DNA of 64,000 bases from Cadophora sp. MPI-SDFR-AT-0126 (lineage: Eukaryota > Ascomycota > Leotiomycetes > Helotiales > Ploettnerulaceae): assembly GCA_020747065.1 (NCBI GenBank), contig JAGMVK010000005.1:682001-746000 (forward strand), given 5' to 3'. The notes beneath the pieces are model-generated. The model was not told the origin of the DNA. It saw only the letters and a list, made by a program, of their open reading frames with translations, and made no database searches. The position numbers and the translations under genes were made by a program. Within the stretch, counting starts at the first letter, position 1. Each line of letters begins with the position of its first letter. This document shows, piece by piece, positions 11,135 to 24,636 of the stretch.

Positions 11135-12947
11135 GACTGCCGCGCTGTATTTGTAGATGATACTCTCTGATAGCGCCAAGGATCTGAGATCGAAGACGAG
11201 TTAGCACAAAAGAAAGTTCGGTAAACGTGGACCCCATAGCCTAGCCTCGAGAACGATGTAGACAGTAGTAGAGATCGATGGATATAAAGATGGCGAATGC
11301 GCAGAACTTGCAATGAGGGACAGCGAAGATTCCCAAAGATGAATCGCAAGGCTACTAGGCTGCAGATACCATGAAAGACTCAAAATGTAACACGTAGGAG
11401 ATAAGGTGCATCGATAGGGTACAATTCTAGCAATGTGAAGGAGAGAACGGCAAAGTTGACATACCTTTGCCTGCTCTGTTTCTGAGAGGAAGTGACGGAA
11501 GGCAAAATAGGGCAATGCAATCGTGTGAAATTATCTTTCATATGAATACCCCTTATTCACTCAAGACTTGAAGCTCGTGGTGGAGCGCAGGAACGGAGTC
11601 GGAACAAGTTTATTGTTCAAGGAAGCAGGTGCTCGAGGTGATTGACGGAAGGCTGAGATGTTTAAGTGAGCGTCGTATCTGGGGATAGCTCAGTCGGGCC
11701 AGACAGGAAGCAGAGGCAGATCCCTCTTTCAGTGCAGCTGCAGGTAGGTAAGGCAGAAACTTGATGTCAAGGTCGAAGAGATTTGGAAGCGGGATTATGA
11801 CAGGAAAGCAAACAGGTTCAACGGCCAAGACTCGACAGGTACAGGATCATGTAGATTGGAATCGAAGATTTGCAGCAAGACCATAGCCAAAAGGCAGCAG
11901 ATATTATAAGGTGCATCATTCTGAGAATTACCCCTCCCCTTTATATTCCTCCGAGTATCACGGCAGTCCCTTCCACGAGCGAATCAACACGTCCAATTCA
12001 GCTGCTTCAACCACCCCTTTCATGCTCGCGATGGACATTTATTTCGCAACAAACGCGTAGAGTGCATGCATAGTGCAGGAGACCATTAGAATTCAGCATC
12101 CAATTGAACGCCAGCCCACTATTCAATTGAGGCTATGGCCTAGCGATCAAAGTGTTGTTTGTTTAAACGTCCGTTGATGCCCCCGAAGTTAACCACAAGC
12201 GAGATCTCACTTAGGAGGCACTGGCACCAAAAGACAATCTGACTTGTGATTTTCTCAGAGGACCGGCAAGAACAATTAACGGCGCAGGGAAAGGTGACGG
12301 AGCTGCAAGGAAGAGGGGCGGTGTGTTTCGATTGGCAGCGACCTGTGCGAAAGAGTGAGCAAACTTTCACAACTCTTCACGCCAAACACGTTGATTTTGT
12401 ATGGCACCAGCGTGAGCTTCTGTGAATTTATTCACGCCCACCTTTGAGGAGCGGGACTCGCTTTCTTGGCTGGTTAAGCAACCCTGCACAATCCAGATAG
12501 AATGTCACAACATCCGAATGGAGAATAAGCCAGGGCTGGGGATTTCGTCACGGCCAGCTTGAGTCGCCATCGCTCTGTGGAATGTAGTCAGAAGCAAGGG
12601 TCGAAATATCAGAGAGTATCTATCTAAAGCATCAGATTCCACTGATCTATTTGCGAGTAGATGTCCTCTTTCTAACACAAGAAGAGCCTCATAAGAGAGG
12701 CTTACGACAGAGACCTCTCGCTGTTTTGAAAAGACTTGAAGTTCACGATGTTCTCGTCGAGCGCAGCCCCAGAACAAAGCCTGGGATGTCCCACGTGATA
12801 GGCTAAACCCCAGCACTAGACCTTGTCAGGAGAAGCAGCTGTACGGGTTGTGCCGTCAGCCAAAAGTCCACGACGGAGGGAGGCCAAAGTGTCAAGTTCA
12901 ATTGCTACGTAATTTATCAAAACTTGGACCGAAAAGAAGAAATCAAA
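11135..12947. other. 1.8-kb divergent intergenic region
   Basis: Lies between the divergent dynamin-like and GMPPA-type genes and should contain both promoters. Several 60-100 codon frames exist on both strands but lack conserved character and mostly start at non-ATG codons. No RNA gene or repeat was recognised. Confidence 0.4.
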
Positions 12948-14432
12948 ATGTCTTTGCAAGTACCACATAGAGAGAAGGCCAATGGCTCGCACGCCGCTAC
13001 AAAGGCTGTGATTCTGGTGAGCTCAGAGCCTTTGAAAAGGTCCAGAAAGGGGGACTGACTGGGATCACAGGTTGGCGGCCCTTCAAGAGGAACTCGATTC
13101 AGACCTTTGTCCCTGGATCTACCAAAGGTACCGAATACTTCGCAGAGTATCCAAAGAATGTCCCGTACTGACTCTACTCGAATAGCCCCTCTTCGAAGTT
13201 GCTGGACACCCTATTGTCTGGCATTGCCTCACCGCTATCGCCAAAGTCCCCGCCATTCAAGAAGTTTGCATGATTGGATATTACGACGAATCAGTCTTCC
13301 GTGACTTCATCAAAGATGCCTCAAAAGAATTTCCACAAATCAAGATTGTCTACCTGCGAGAATACCAGGCTCTGGGAACGGCTGGAGGACTATACCACTT
13401 CCGCGATGCTATTCTGAAGGGCAAGCCCGAACGCTTCTTCGTTCTCAACGCAGATGTCTGCTGCTCATTTCCTCTGAATGATATGCTCAAGTTGTTCGAG
13501 GACAGAGATGCAGAGGCTGTTATTCTGGGTACTCGAGTCAGTGAGGACGCCGCAAGCAACTTCGGATGCATTGTATCAGACGCACACACCCGCCGAGTCC
13601 TACATTACGTGGAGAAGCCCGAATCGCACATCTCGAACTTGATCAATTGCGGTGTCTATCTCTTCGCTACCGAGTGCATTTTCCCCTCCATTCGAAGGGC
13701 CATTAAGAAACGTACCGAGCGCCCAAGACTTGTCTCTTACCCCTCCTCCGAAAACCTCGAATCCTCTTTCTTCCAAGACGACGATGAGGAAACAAAGAAC
13801 GAGGTGTTACGCTTGGAGCAGGATATATTGAGTGACTTGGCAGATAGCAAACAATTCTTCGTGTACGAGACGAAGGATTTCTGGAGACAAATCAAGACTG
13901 CTGGCTCAGCTGTCCCAGCGAACGCTCTGTACCTGCAAAAGGCGTGGCAGACTGGATCCAAGGAATTGTCCAAGGCATCTGCGAACATTCTCCCACCTGT
14001 CTTCATCCATCCTACTGCACATGTTGATCCTACTGCCAAGCTTGGACCCAATGTCTCCATTGGTCCCCGAGTAACTGTTGGAGCTGGTGTCAGAATCAAG
14101 GAGTCAATTGTTCTGGAGGATTCTGAGATCAAGCACGATGCATGCGTTCTGTACTCCATCATCGGGTGGAACAGCAGAGTGGGTGCATGGGCTCGTGTCG
14201 AGGGTACACCAACACCTGTTAACAGTCACACCACTAGCATCATCAAGAACGGCGTCAAGGTCCAGAGCATTACTATTCTGGGCAAGGAGTGTGGTGTTGG
14301 AGACGAGGTCCGCGTCCAAAACTGCATCTGCCTTCCTTTCAAGGAGTTGAAGCGAGTAAGTGATATATTCCTTTACCAAGCAAGTTTCTTACTAATGATC
14401 AATAGGATGTCTCCAACGAGGTGATCATGTAA
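12948..14432 (+). CDS. Mannose-1-phosphate guanylyltransferase, GMPPA-type subunit
   Basis: Predicted 440-residue sugar nucleotidyltransferase-like protein. Exons: 12948-13016, 13071-13127, 13186-14355, 14406-14432. The nucleotidyltransferase fold begins with a variant signature GGPSRGTRFRP near residues 25-35, then SLDLPKPLFEVAGHP, FFVLNADVCCSFP and YVEKPE. The C-terminal third is a left-handed beta helix of hexapeptide repeats (HPTAHVDPTAKLGPNVSIGP onward). The GGP-x-GTRFRP form and an insertion near residues 205-245 match the alpha (GMPPA) paralogue rather than the catalytic Psa1/GMPPB enzyme. In animals GMPPA is a regulatory partner of GMPPB in GDP-mannose synthesis for glycosylation and cell wall; the same role here is inferred. 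The last coding exon is only 27 nt. Confidence 0.88.
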
Positions 14433-15435
14433 TTAGTTTCTTGAAAACTTTTCAATGTGGGGGACATAGGCCATTAATACCAGGCGTTTCCAGGCTCCAA
14501 ATTTTGATTTCTGGTACTTTCTGCTCTTTTGGTGGATCTTCCCACGTATTCCTCGAGATAGACAAAATTCTACACAGCATTTGTTGCATTTCATAAGTAT
14601 ATTTAGAAACGCTGGGCTCCGTTCACCAAATAAATCATCTTCCCGCCTCCCGATCCACACCTCCACAACACTTACCAATCGCCCATTCTCCTTCCTTGAA
14701 TGAGGGAGGTAAATTGTGGAATTATTAGAAAGGGCTCTGACTGGAACAGTGGCCCTACCAGCCTCAGAGCACAGAACACAACTTGGTCTATTGTAAAAAT
14801 CGGGGGGATTGTAGAAGATTCTAGAGGAAGTGAAAGACCTGCTCGAGGCTGAAGATAACGAAATTTATTTGATAAACACCCTAGAAAGCTAGCCACACAA
14901 GCACCATTTTTCTTGAGACTTAACGATCACTTAAGAGGGGGAAAGCAGATAACCCCGACGGGACTTTTTCGGTTCGGTAATAAGATTGTGCAGATCAAAG
15001 TTTTACCCCACCGCGGGGCAGGATTGCCTCTTCCGCCCTGCATCTTTACCAGCAGCTTACAAATACTGCCTCTTTGCAGAAGAAGAAATCGAAAGAGGGA
15101 GCGTCATTTTTTTCTTAGACGTTTCATTCTCTTATCCCGTCTAAGAGCGATGCATGAGAAGCTAGTGTTTTACCTCGGGGGAGGAAGTTGAGGAGATTGT
15201 TCGGCATTTGAGGTGACATCATGTAGGCCAAGTTGTATAAATGAACTGGGATTGTCCCTTCCTGCATTCTATATTTCTCAGAATTGCTTTGGTCTGACTA
15301 TCTCAGATTTCAATTTCCTGATCTCTAAGAACAAACGCTCTTTTTCGTACTGCTCAACTGCACGCCCCTCACTCAATCGTGCCTTAATTGACTCACTCCC
15401 AATTCCCAAGTAAACAGGACAACACAATCATCAAG
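14433..15435. other. 1-kb intergenic region with OYE promoter
   Basis: Contains the 3' flank of the GMPPA-type gene and the promoter of the Old Yellow Enzyme gene, with a TATAAAT-like element around 15236-15242 and a C/T-rich stretch before the ATG. No gene seen. Confidence 0.4.
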
Positions 15436-16884
<1,449 letters not shown>

Positions 16885-17028
16885 GAGCAGCATTAAGCGA
16901 GGCGTTGTTCATAGACAGACTGCAATAGAATTTAGAGAGAGGAAACGAAGTCCCACAAGATTTAGAGTACTTTGAAATTGATTTCATTCAATAGATTTCA
17001 TATTCCAGCCGCAATTTGGCAAGGAAGG

Positions 17029-19442
17029 TCATACAGTCAGGGTACTGCTTAATCTCAAATCCCTACTGTTCGCTCCGACAGACACATTGTATACGGCACT
17101 CTGTAGTTTCCACTTCTGCGCTACCACATCCCAAATACTCAAGTCCCTCCTGGTTAACGCGAAACTCACCGTTGCAGTTTCATTGGGCTCCAGGAAGACT
17201 TTGTCGAACCCTCTCAGCTGACGGATTGGCGCATTCGGTATACCCAAATACAATTGTGCTGCTTCAGCACCTGCTACCTTTCCGACATTCGTGATCGACG
17301 CTGTGACATTGAACAGGACATCCCAAAGTTCGGGGTGTCCGCCTTGTATTATGGACACATTGGATGAGGGGTATGTGCTTGTGTGTGCTGGGGATTTAGC
17401 GATGCTGATGTTGCTGTATTGGAAAGTGGTGTAAGAAAGGCCGTAGCCGAATGGGAAGCGTGGCTCGATGCCATCGCGATCAAATGCTCGGTAATCAATG
17501 TATACACCCTCTGTGAAATTGGACTGCGGGAATGCGGACTGATCGGCGGTAGAGTTCAACACATGTCCATAGTCCTCGTCGCGCTTGGCAATAGTGTGGA
17601 TCAACTTCCCGCTGGGATTGACGTCTCCATACAAGACTTCAACGAGCGCATGTCCGGATTCCTGGCCGGGAAGACCGGCGAATATGACGGCTGTTATATT
17701 TGGGTGCTCGATCCACGCATCGACTACTCTTGGGCCTGCGGAATGCAATATCACGACTGTGTTGGGGTGCTTGCTCGCGACGTTCAGGACGAGATTGTCG
17801 GAGAAGGTGTCGGAAAGGCTGGTTCGATCGAAGGATTCAGAGGCGTACGCGTTGATGAATACGAGTGCGACTTCAGTGTTGGCTTCTGGGATGGGGTCTT
17901 GGGAGTAGAAGTCCCAGCGGAGGACGCCCCGGTCGGCAATGACACGGTCTTGGATCGCCTTGAAGGGGGAGATGACGTAGGACGGTGTGTTGCTCCCGGA
18001 TCCGCCTCCGACGATGAGAGTCCCGTTGAATGTTTCCCATCCGAAATTTACCTCGTAGCCGCCTCCGTAACGGAGAGGGTTTGTCCAAGGCACGGGCTTG
18101 ACCTCGGCGTCATAGCCGAATATGCTCACGTAGCGAGGCTTTTGGAGAGGGAGGGTGTTGTTGATGTTTTTTACTAGGACGTGTCCTGCGCTGCCGATTT
18201 CTCGGATGAGCTTGTCGTGGTCACCTCGCACGTCTAGGATGGGGTGTTGGACTGTGGGTGAGAAGATTTGTGGGCTTGGAAGAGTCTTGTTCTGATCGAG
18301 GAAGTAATACGATGCCAGTGTACGGGTCACCATATCGTCTAGCCGCTCGATGGATACAGAGCCATTGTTTACAGCTTGCGTCAAGTTCTTACCCCACCAT
18401 CCAGCATTGGGCATCACGATATCTAGACCTGCGTTGGCGGTACTGATACCGGATTGCTGCGCAGACCAATCTGAGACTACGAAGCCCTCGAAGCCGAGCT
18501 CGGTTTTGAGGAGTCCGTTGAGCAGTTTGGAGTTCTGGCAGGAGTAGGAGTTGTTGGCGCGCTGGTAGGAACACATGATGGCGCCGGTGCCAGCTTTGAG
18601 CGCGTTCATAAAAGGCCAGGCGTAAAGCTCGTGGATTGTGGCGTCGTCGACGTTAGAGGACATGGATTCGCCGAGGGCGCTGGGGAGTCGTCGGTATTCT
18701 TGCTCGTTGAGGAGCCAGTGCTATATCAAGGCGTCAGAAAAGCGTGTAACACTCACGTGGGAGTGATAATAGATGAAATAGGTCAGACATTACTTTAGAA
18801 CAAGCAATCACGCCTTCGCCCTGAATCCCAAGCACAATTGCCTCCATCTGCTCGCCTGTCAAATACGGATCAGGACCCGGACCCTCCCAATTCCTCCCTG
18901 CTCTTGTGACCCTCCCAATACCACCTCCCACTGGTCCAAGAGCTACATTGACTCCTTTCCCATGATATTCCTCTCCAAGTGCCTTACCATACGCTCGCAT
19001 GAGTCTCTTATCCCACGTCTGCCCCAAATGCATACCAGCCGGGAAAGCAGACACGAAATCCGGGCCACGGATTCCGGCGGGTGCGTCTTCGAAACAAAGA
19101 CCTTTGAAGCCGAGACGGGGGACTGAGCCAGAGTTGCCGACGCAGACGCCTGTGAAGCCGTTGGTCATGTTGACTTTTTCTGAGAGGGTGAGTTGCGAGA
19201 CGAAGGCGCGTGCACGTTCGTAGGCGAGGGTCCATGATGGAGAGGTTGTTCCGGATCCTTGGGCTGGGCATTTGTGAGGGTTTGTTTATGGTGGATTGAG
19301 GACTGTGATTTGCTTGCTTACGAGTAGGATAGACAGGAGGACTGAGCCCATAGAGGGGAACTTCGCTTTCATTTGTCCAGCCTGCTTTTGCTTGGCTTAG
19401 GAGGCAGGTAGCTGCGAGAAGTGAGGATGATGGGAACTTCAT
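17029..19442 (-). CDS. Secreted GH3 beta-glucosidase
   Basis: Predicted 758-residue glycoside hydrolase family 3 enzyme. Minus-strand exons: 19442-19322, 19257-18794, 18720-17029. An N-terminal signal peptide is evident (MKFPSSSLLAATCLLSQAKA). The GH3 N-domain contains NMTNGFTG, GKGVNVALGPVGG and the nucleophile Asp at about residue 279 in GFVVSDW. The (alpha/beta)6 sandwich domain includes HPNTVVILHSAGP and FPFGYGLSYTTF, and the last ~120 residues form a fibronectin III-like domain ending in an Ig-like strand. Many Asn-x-Ser/Thr sites suggest an extracellular glycoprotein that releases glucose from cellobiose or other beta-glucosides. The first intron's acceptor is AAG rather than CAG by phase, so that junction is the least certain. 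A TATAAATA box lies about 70 bp upstream. Confidence 0.9.
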
Positions 19443-19507
19443 CTTGCGGTTCTTCTCGTCAGACGACGTGATCTAAACTTTTCATTCATGTTGCGGAATT
19501 GGATTGG

Positions 19508-19515
19508 TATTTATA
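19508..19515 (-). promoter_or_regulatory. TATA box of the GH3 beta-glucosidase gene
   Basis: TATAAATA on the minus strand, about 65-75 bp upstream of the predicted start codon at 19442. Confidence 0.5.
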
Positions 19516-19751
19516 TGCGTTCTTATATGCAGATCTTGTGGATCTTGACTTAATGACATGGTTAGTAGTCATGTCATATATTCAAAGATGGGATGACGGC
19601 ACTTCGAAGTGGGAAATTGACCTGTACTTCGTCGAGGGGTAGAAAATCTTTAATCGGGCCGTCAGCAAGCAACATAGAATTTGCAGGTTGGTGGATTGAT
19701 TCTCCCTGGATTATTGGTGGCGGCATTTCTTCGCATCAATGATGAGGTTGA

Positions 19752-19787
19752 GCGGGGAAAAGGTGCCATGATGCGGAGGCAGCGGAG
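19752..19787 (+). promoter_or_regulatory. Cluster of three CreA-type (SYGGRG) motifs
   Basis: GCGGGG at 19752-19757, GCGGAG at 19773-19778 and GCGGAG at 19782-19787 all fit the SYGGRG consensus of the carbon catabolite repressor CreA. They lie 310-345 bp upstream of the beta-glucosidase start. CreA acts best through paired sites, which this cluster offers. The consensus is short, so binding is an inference. Confidence 0.4.
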
Positions 19788-20798
19788 CAAGACGCTTGGC
19801 GACGAAGTTAAATCTGCCGGGTCTCTATGATTGGTTATTTATGATCATTGTTTTGCCTTAAGCTCAGAGGCTTCTTTTTTCAATTCGTCCGAAATTTACA
19901 GAGGATGAATCACACAATTACGCATAACGTGATGGGACATAAGTGTCTTTGGACTCTTTGAAAAGAAAGGAAGGACTAGGCGCTTGGGATACTGAATCGA
20001 TCTTGAGAGGCAAGATTCGAAAATTTTCTCTTGACAGAGAAGAGAGAGACTTCGTAGAATTGCCGAGCAATACTCCAGTACCCTTCGCAGCCTTGATATG
20101 TCGGATGTCGAGCGGCTGTTGATGGAAAGAGCGCCTCACTACCGCTAGGCTAACTGTTGTTTGTTTTGGGTGTGGTTTTAGCGAGATGTATCCAGGAGCT
20201 TAAATGGATTGAAAAATACTTGTGGGTGTAAAATTTATGGGGAAGGAACTTCTTCACTTTCTTGTCTATCTCCTTCGGACAAGAGACCTAGGTTCCTCTC
20301 GAATTACCTAGTGAAGTAAGTTCTCAGAGCATATAGTCGAAGGTTCCTCTACTCCCAATCACGTGATAGCATTGTTCTACCTAGTCGAGGAACCTCATGT
20401 ACTAGCGGGTCAGTGGACAAGCAGCAGGTAATGAGAATAGACCACTAGAGCACTCTGGTCGAGCAATTTGAATCCACTTTGGTTATATTTGGAGCTGCTG
20501 CTGCCCTCAACACTTCCCCATCTTTGAACTCGCCCGAAGAACTCCCGAAGGGGTGCTCTCCCAACTGGCCACATCAAGGTTAGTTCTCCATAGAACAGTT
20601 GGAACAAAACCCATTAGCGTACCAAGGCAAAGGTATGGGCACAATGTCAGTGCAAAGGTAGCATTAAACCGAGGTTTGGCCGTTTTGTGTATCTTGCCGG
20701 CTGGTGGCAGAAGGCTGGGCCCGGACATTGTGATATCTTATCTTTGATAAATGGGGCCAGAATCAATGGGCTTAAAGAGATCTGCTTGCTACTGGGAA

Positions 20799-20807
20799 TA
20801 TATAAAG
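20799..20807 (+). promoter_or_regulatory. TATA box of the sugar transporter gene
   Basis: TATATAAAG, about 70-77 bp upstream of the ATG at 20876. Confidence 0.5.
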
Positions 20808-20875
20808 AAATAATTCAGTACTTCAAGTCGACACCTTTGGATCATCTCTACAGAAGTCAGGCATCAACAATAAAA

Positions 20876-22562
20876 ATGGCAGAAGATCGTAATGGGTTGA
20901 TCATGATGATCATGGTGGTCTTCGTCGCTACAGCTGTAAGTACCTGTTCCTTTCTAGTCTGAGACTATCAGACTTACTGACTGCTCACACAGAATTCAGC
21001 CACTCAAGGATACGACTCATCGATGATGAACGGCCTGATGATTCTCCCAGCCTACTCGGACTATTTCCAACTTACCACCGCAACATCTTCGCTCAATGTC
21101 GCTATTGTTTTCCTCGGATGCATCGTCGCTATGCCTTTCAGCGCATACGTTCCGGATAAATATGGCCGAAAATGGGGCATTGCTACGACAGCAATTGTTG
21201 CGATTATTGGTGCTACCATTCAAGGTGCTGCTGTACATGAAGCGATGTTTTGTATTGGGAGATTCATTGTGGGATTGAGTGTAACTCTTGGATCGGTTGC
21301 TGCTCCTTCGTGAGTCTGATTTTTGGAATCAAATCCCGGCACAATGCTGACAGCAGGTTTAGATACGTTGCCGAGGTCTCTCATCCCAAATATCGTGCCA
21401 CTCTCACGGGATTGTACGGTGCTTTCTGGTATGTTGGCGGGATTCTCGCGGCAGCCGTCACCTATGGGAGCCAGTACATTGACAGTACTTGGTGCTGGCG
21501 ACTTCCATCCCTCTTGCAGTTCCTCCCTTCTATCCTCTGCCTATTGCCCCTGCCATTCATTCCAGAGAGTCCAAGATGGCTCATCTATCAAGATCGCCAT
21601 GAGGAAGCTCATGCACTGTTGGTGAAGTGGCATGGTGGGGGCGATCCAGATTCCGTTATCGTTGGACTCGAGTATGAGGAGATTTGCCAGACGCTCGCGT
21701 TTGAGAAGACGGTCCAGAAGATGAACTTCAAGACGCTTGTATCGACGAGACCGAATCGTTGGAGGTTGGGTTGTACGGTTGCGGTGGCTGGTAAGTCGTG
21801 ATAGGATGCTGCAGACGCTTTGAGCTGACCGTGCACAAGTTTTCTGCCAGTTGTCCGGAAACAACACAATTACATATTACCTTGGAACTGTCCTTACAAC
21901 TGCCGGTATCACTAGTGTTCCGACCCAACTGGCTATCAACATTGGTCTGAGTGTGTGGAATTTGTGTTGTGCTGTGCTTGGAAGTATTTATGTTGATAAG
22001 TTCGGTCGTCGCATCGAGTTTTGTAGGTCATGCCACACTTATCATTTGCAACTTGCTGACATAGAAAGTCGCATCCACGTCTGCCATGGCACTGACCTTA
22101 GTGGTAAATGCTGTTCTCACCAAACTCTACAGCGGCAGTGACAATTCAGCAGCATCGGCTGCCACCGTCTTCTTGATATTCTTCTTCTACGGCTGGTACT
22201 CGCTTGTCTGGACACCTCTCTCCTATTTGTATCCAGTCGAAGTTCTCTCATACTCGATGCGAGCCAACGGACTGGCAGTATTTAACGGAGCTTGTTATCT
22301 CGCAGCATTTTTCAACACATACGTTATCCCGTATGCGATGGATTGGTCGGGGTGGGGATTTTATCTCATCAGCGCTTTTTGGTGCTTCGCTGAGGTGGTT
22401 GTAATGTGGGTGTACTTCCCCGAGACTGCGAAGATGTCATTGGAAGAGATTGATCAGGTATTCGATGGGGTGAGGCATGTTGATGCGGAACTGACTCTGG
22501 GCGAAGTTATTGAGGTAGATGCTGGTGGGTTGAAGGGCAATGATAAGAAGGATGACGTGTAG
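20876..22562 (+). CDS. MFS sugar transporter (hexose/lactose-permease type)
   Basis: Predicted 493-residue sugar porter. Exons: 20876-20935, 20993-21309, 21363-21790, 21840-22022, 22069-22562, in phase throughout. Helix 1 leads into GYDSSMMNGL. The loop 2-3 signature DKYGRKWG, the R-x-G-R-type turn GRFIVGLSV, the central PESPRWL motif and the C-terminal PETAKMSLEEIDQVFD are all sugar-porter hallmarks, and QLSGNNTITYYL matches the lactose permease-like fungal subgroup. Several introns use AAG acceptors chosen by phase, so junctions around 22023-22068 carry some doubt. It is divergent from the beta-glucosidase, suggesting uptake of glucose or a short beta-glucoside. Substrate is inferred from context only. 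Confidence 0.87.
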
Positions 22563-24368
22563 AGGAATACTGAAGACGCACAATGTGGCCACAAGTCTCA
22601 TCATACAAAAATGACCGTCTGCTCTTCAATGTCTAGGCCTCTTAGTTTTATCGCGCCCGAGCAAGGCCGATATGGCAAATCATTCGCACTCTCTGGGAGC
22701 TGGCATATACTGAGGTGCCCATATAACCTTCAGATGATTTTCTCAGTAGTATAGCCCAGCGGGATCCTTGAGAAGGATCCAGAGCACAAATATACGTGTT
22801 ACAAGACATCGTTTTCTTGCCAAAGGTCCAGAAGAATCGGATGCTATTTGTTGTTATCACATTACCGTGGGTCTGCGTCACCGAACTGTAAGCATTCAGC
22901 CGTACATGGGACAGTCCCTTGACCAGATCATCTTATTGTATCTGAGTCGGGTCCGTGGACCGAGGTTGCCTTTCCTCCACAAGCGTCCTCTCACAAGTAT
23001 AAGTCCTGGCGGGAGGTTGTGATCGCGATTAACAGACCGTACACGGGGCTTTGATGCGTAGAGCATATCGAATCGAGCTCAGCTGCGAATTGCACCGACC
23101 TGGTAATCAATGCCTGACTTGAAGTAGAACCAATTCTTATACTCCATTTGGGAGCCTCATGCGGTCTCCAATCTCGGGAGGGCGGCTTGCAAACTAGGTA
23201 AGTTCTCCTAAATTTTTGGTACTTTGGTGGTGTGTCTGACATGTTGAGCTAGAGCTTGAGGCAACATCAGGCATGCTGGTTATGGAGACATAATCGCCGA
23301 CTTTGGTAAATTGCGTAAGCAGTGATCGTCTATCTGAAGTTTGAGTTCCAAAGCGACGGCTCTCAAACGTACAAGCACTTGCAGGAGGACAATGAAGAGA
23401 GCAAAATAAGTAGATCTTGCCAACGCATTGACTCACTTGCCCGACATGGTCTTGAAGCGGCAACTTGCACACACGTCCTCACTAAGCAAATCGTTGTTAG
23501 TGAAGCACCGCAAGATATCATTTGCCATCAGCTCGGTCTAGGCTGCCCATCAGGGATGTCAACACACAACAAGAAGAAGCGAGCATAAAGAACCTTTTGA
23601 TCCAGTCTAGAGATAAGACATGAATGATGCGTGTGTCGTGGCAAAAGGGTTGTAAGCCGGCGCAAATGCCAAAATTCAATTTTCAATTGATGAGACGATG
23701 TTGGTATAAACTTGTCTGATCATCACGATGTCCCGTAAGCTGGCTGTGGCTTGTGAGGATTTCCAGTCCGTGCAAAGATCGATATGAAGTCGGAGAAAGA
23801 ATGACAACCCTGTCAAGTCAGGGTCAGGCTCCCACGTCATTCCCGCTAATGGCGTGCTGAGAAGCGAAATAGATCGTGGCTGATAGAGGAATTGGGGGGG
23901 GGGATTCAATATGAACAGGGAATTGGACTTATCGATCCCTCCAAATGTGAATATTGGATGTATAACCCATATTCAAATTCATTCATATTTACTACAGCAA
24001 GCGACGTTTCTGAACGGACTATGCAGGTCAGTCAGTCAGTCATTGATTGAGCCCCCGCAAGGTGTGCTGCTTCTTGAACCAATCGGGCAAGGCTTTTTTT
24101 GTGCGGGAGCGGTAAGGTAGCCGTAGGGTAAGTTATCTGGAAGGCACGACTGATAGGCTCGCCCGTTGCATTCGAACGGACACCCAGACCAGCACATCGC
24201 AGCCTTCCCTTCTCTTCCACTTCACCTCCCTCATTCATCACGACCAGACCCCGACCCCTTCTGCTTTCACCACCGCCAACTCGACACACGACAAAAACAT
24301 CTCACCACCCCGTCTACCACCTCTTGCAGATAAAACCTCGACGACTGCACATCCCCCGCTGCCGCCAA
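22563..24368. other. Gene-free stretch before the HECT ligase
   Basis: About 1.8 kb. Frames of 60-90 codons occur but have no conserved features or plausible splice partners. A run of ten G follows AATT near 23890-23904. The part from about 24180 onward is strongly C/T-biased on the plus strand and probably begins the promoter or leader of the downstream gene. Confidence 0.45.
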
Positions 24369-24381
24369 ATGGCGTGAGCCG

Positions 24382-24474
24382 ATGGATCAACGAATGAGTT
24401 CTATTCCCGCAGCAGTATCGAATTCAGGAACTTCCAGGTCTGCCCATTCACTACTGCCCTCTTCTGCCTCTTAA
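24382..24474 (+). promoter_or_regulatory. Upstream ORF in the HECT-ligase leader
   Basis: A complete 30-codon ATG-to-TAA frame about 160 bp before the main start codon. It is preceded by a two-codon ATG-GCG-TGA minimal ORF at 24369-24377. A third upstream ATG at 24602 opens a different frame that overlaps the main coding start. Whether these are in the mature leader depends on the unknown transcription start. Confidence 0.35.
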
Positions 24475-24636
24475 GATCAATCTTCCTCTCTCCATACCTC
24501 TGCAACCTGTCTTTGCTGCTTTCAACTGCCTAAACCTCTGTCTGCATACAACAAAGCACTGCACTGCAAAGCACTGCAAAGCACAGCATCTTGCCTACCT
24601 CATGTTATATTACATCAAGTTGAGACACACATACTC

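Larger units (their letters stand above)
19516..20875. other. Divergent promoter region of beta-glucosidase and sugar transporter
   Basis: About 1.4 kb of shared upstream sequence. It contains the CreA-type cluster, three copies of AGGTTCCTC (20290 and 20341 direct, 20387 inverted) and the transporter TATA box. A 73-codon minus-strand frame at 19918-20139 has no recognisable features and was not called a gene. Confidence 0.5.

Noticed and set aside
11201..12816. Several 70-105 codon frames between the dynamin-like and GMPPA-type genes, considered as a missing gene
   Set aside because: They do not join into a coherent protein through any convincing splice pattern and several begin at non-ATG codons.
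19918..20139. 73-codon minus-strand ORF between the beta-glucosidase and transporter
   Set aside because: No features and located in a shared promoter region; treated as chance.
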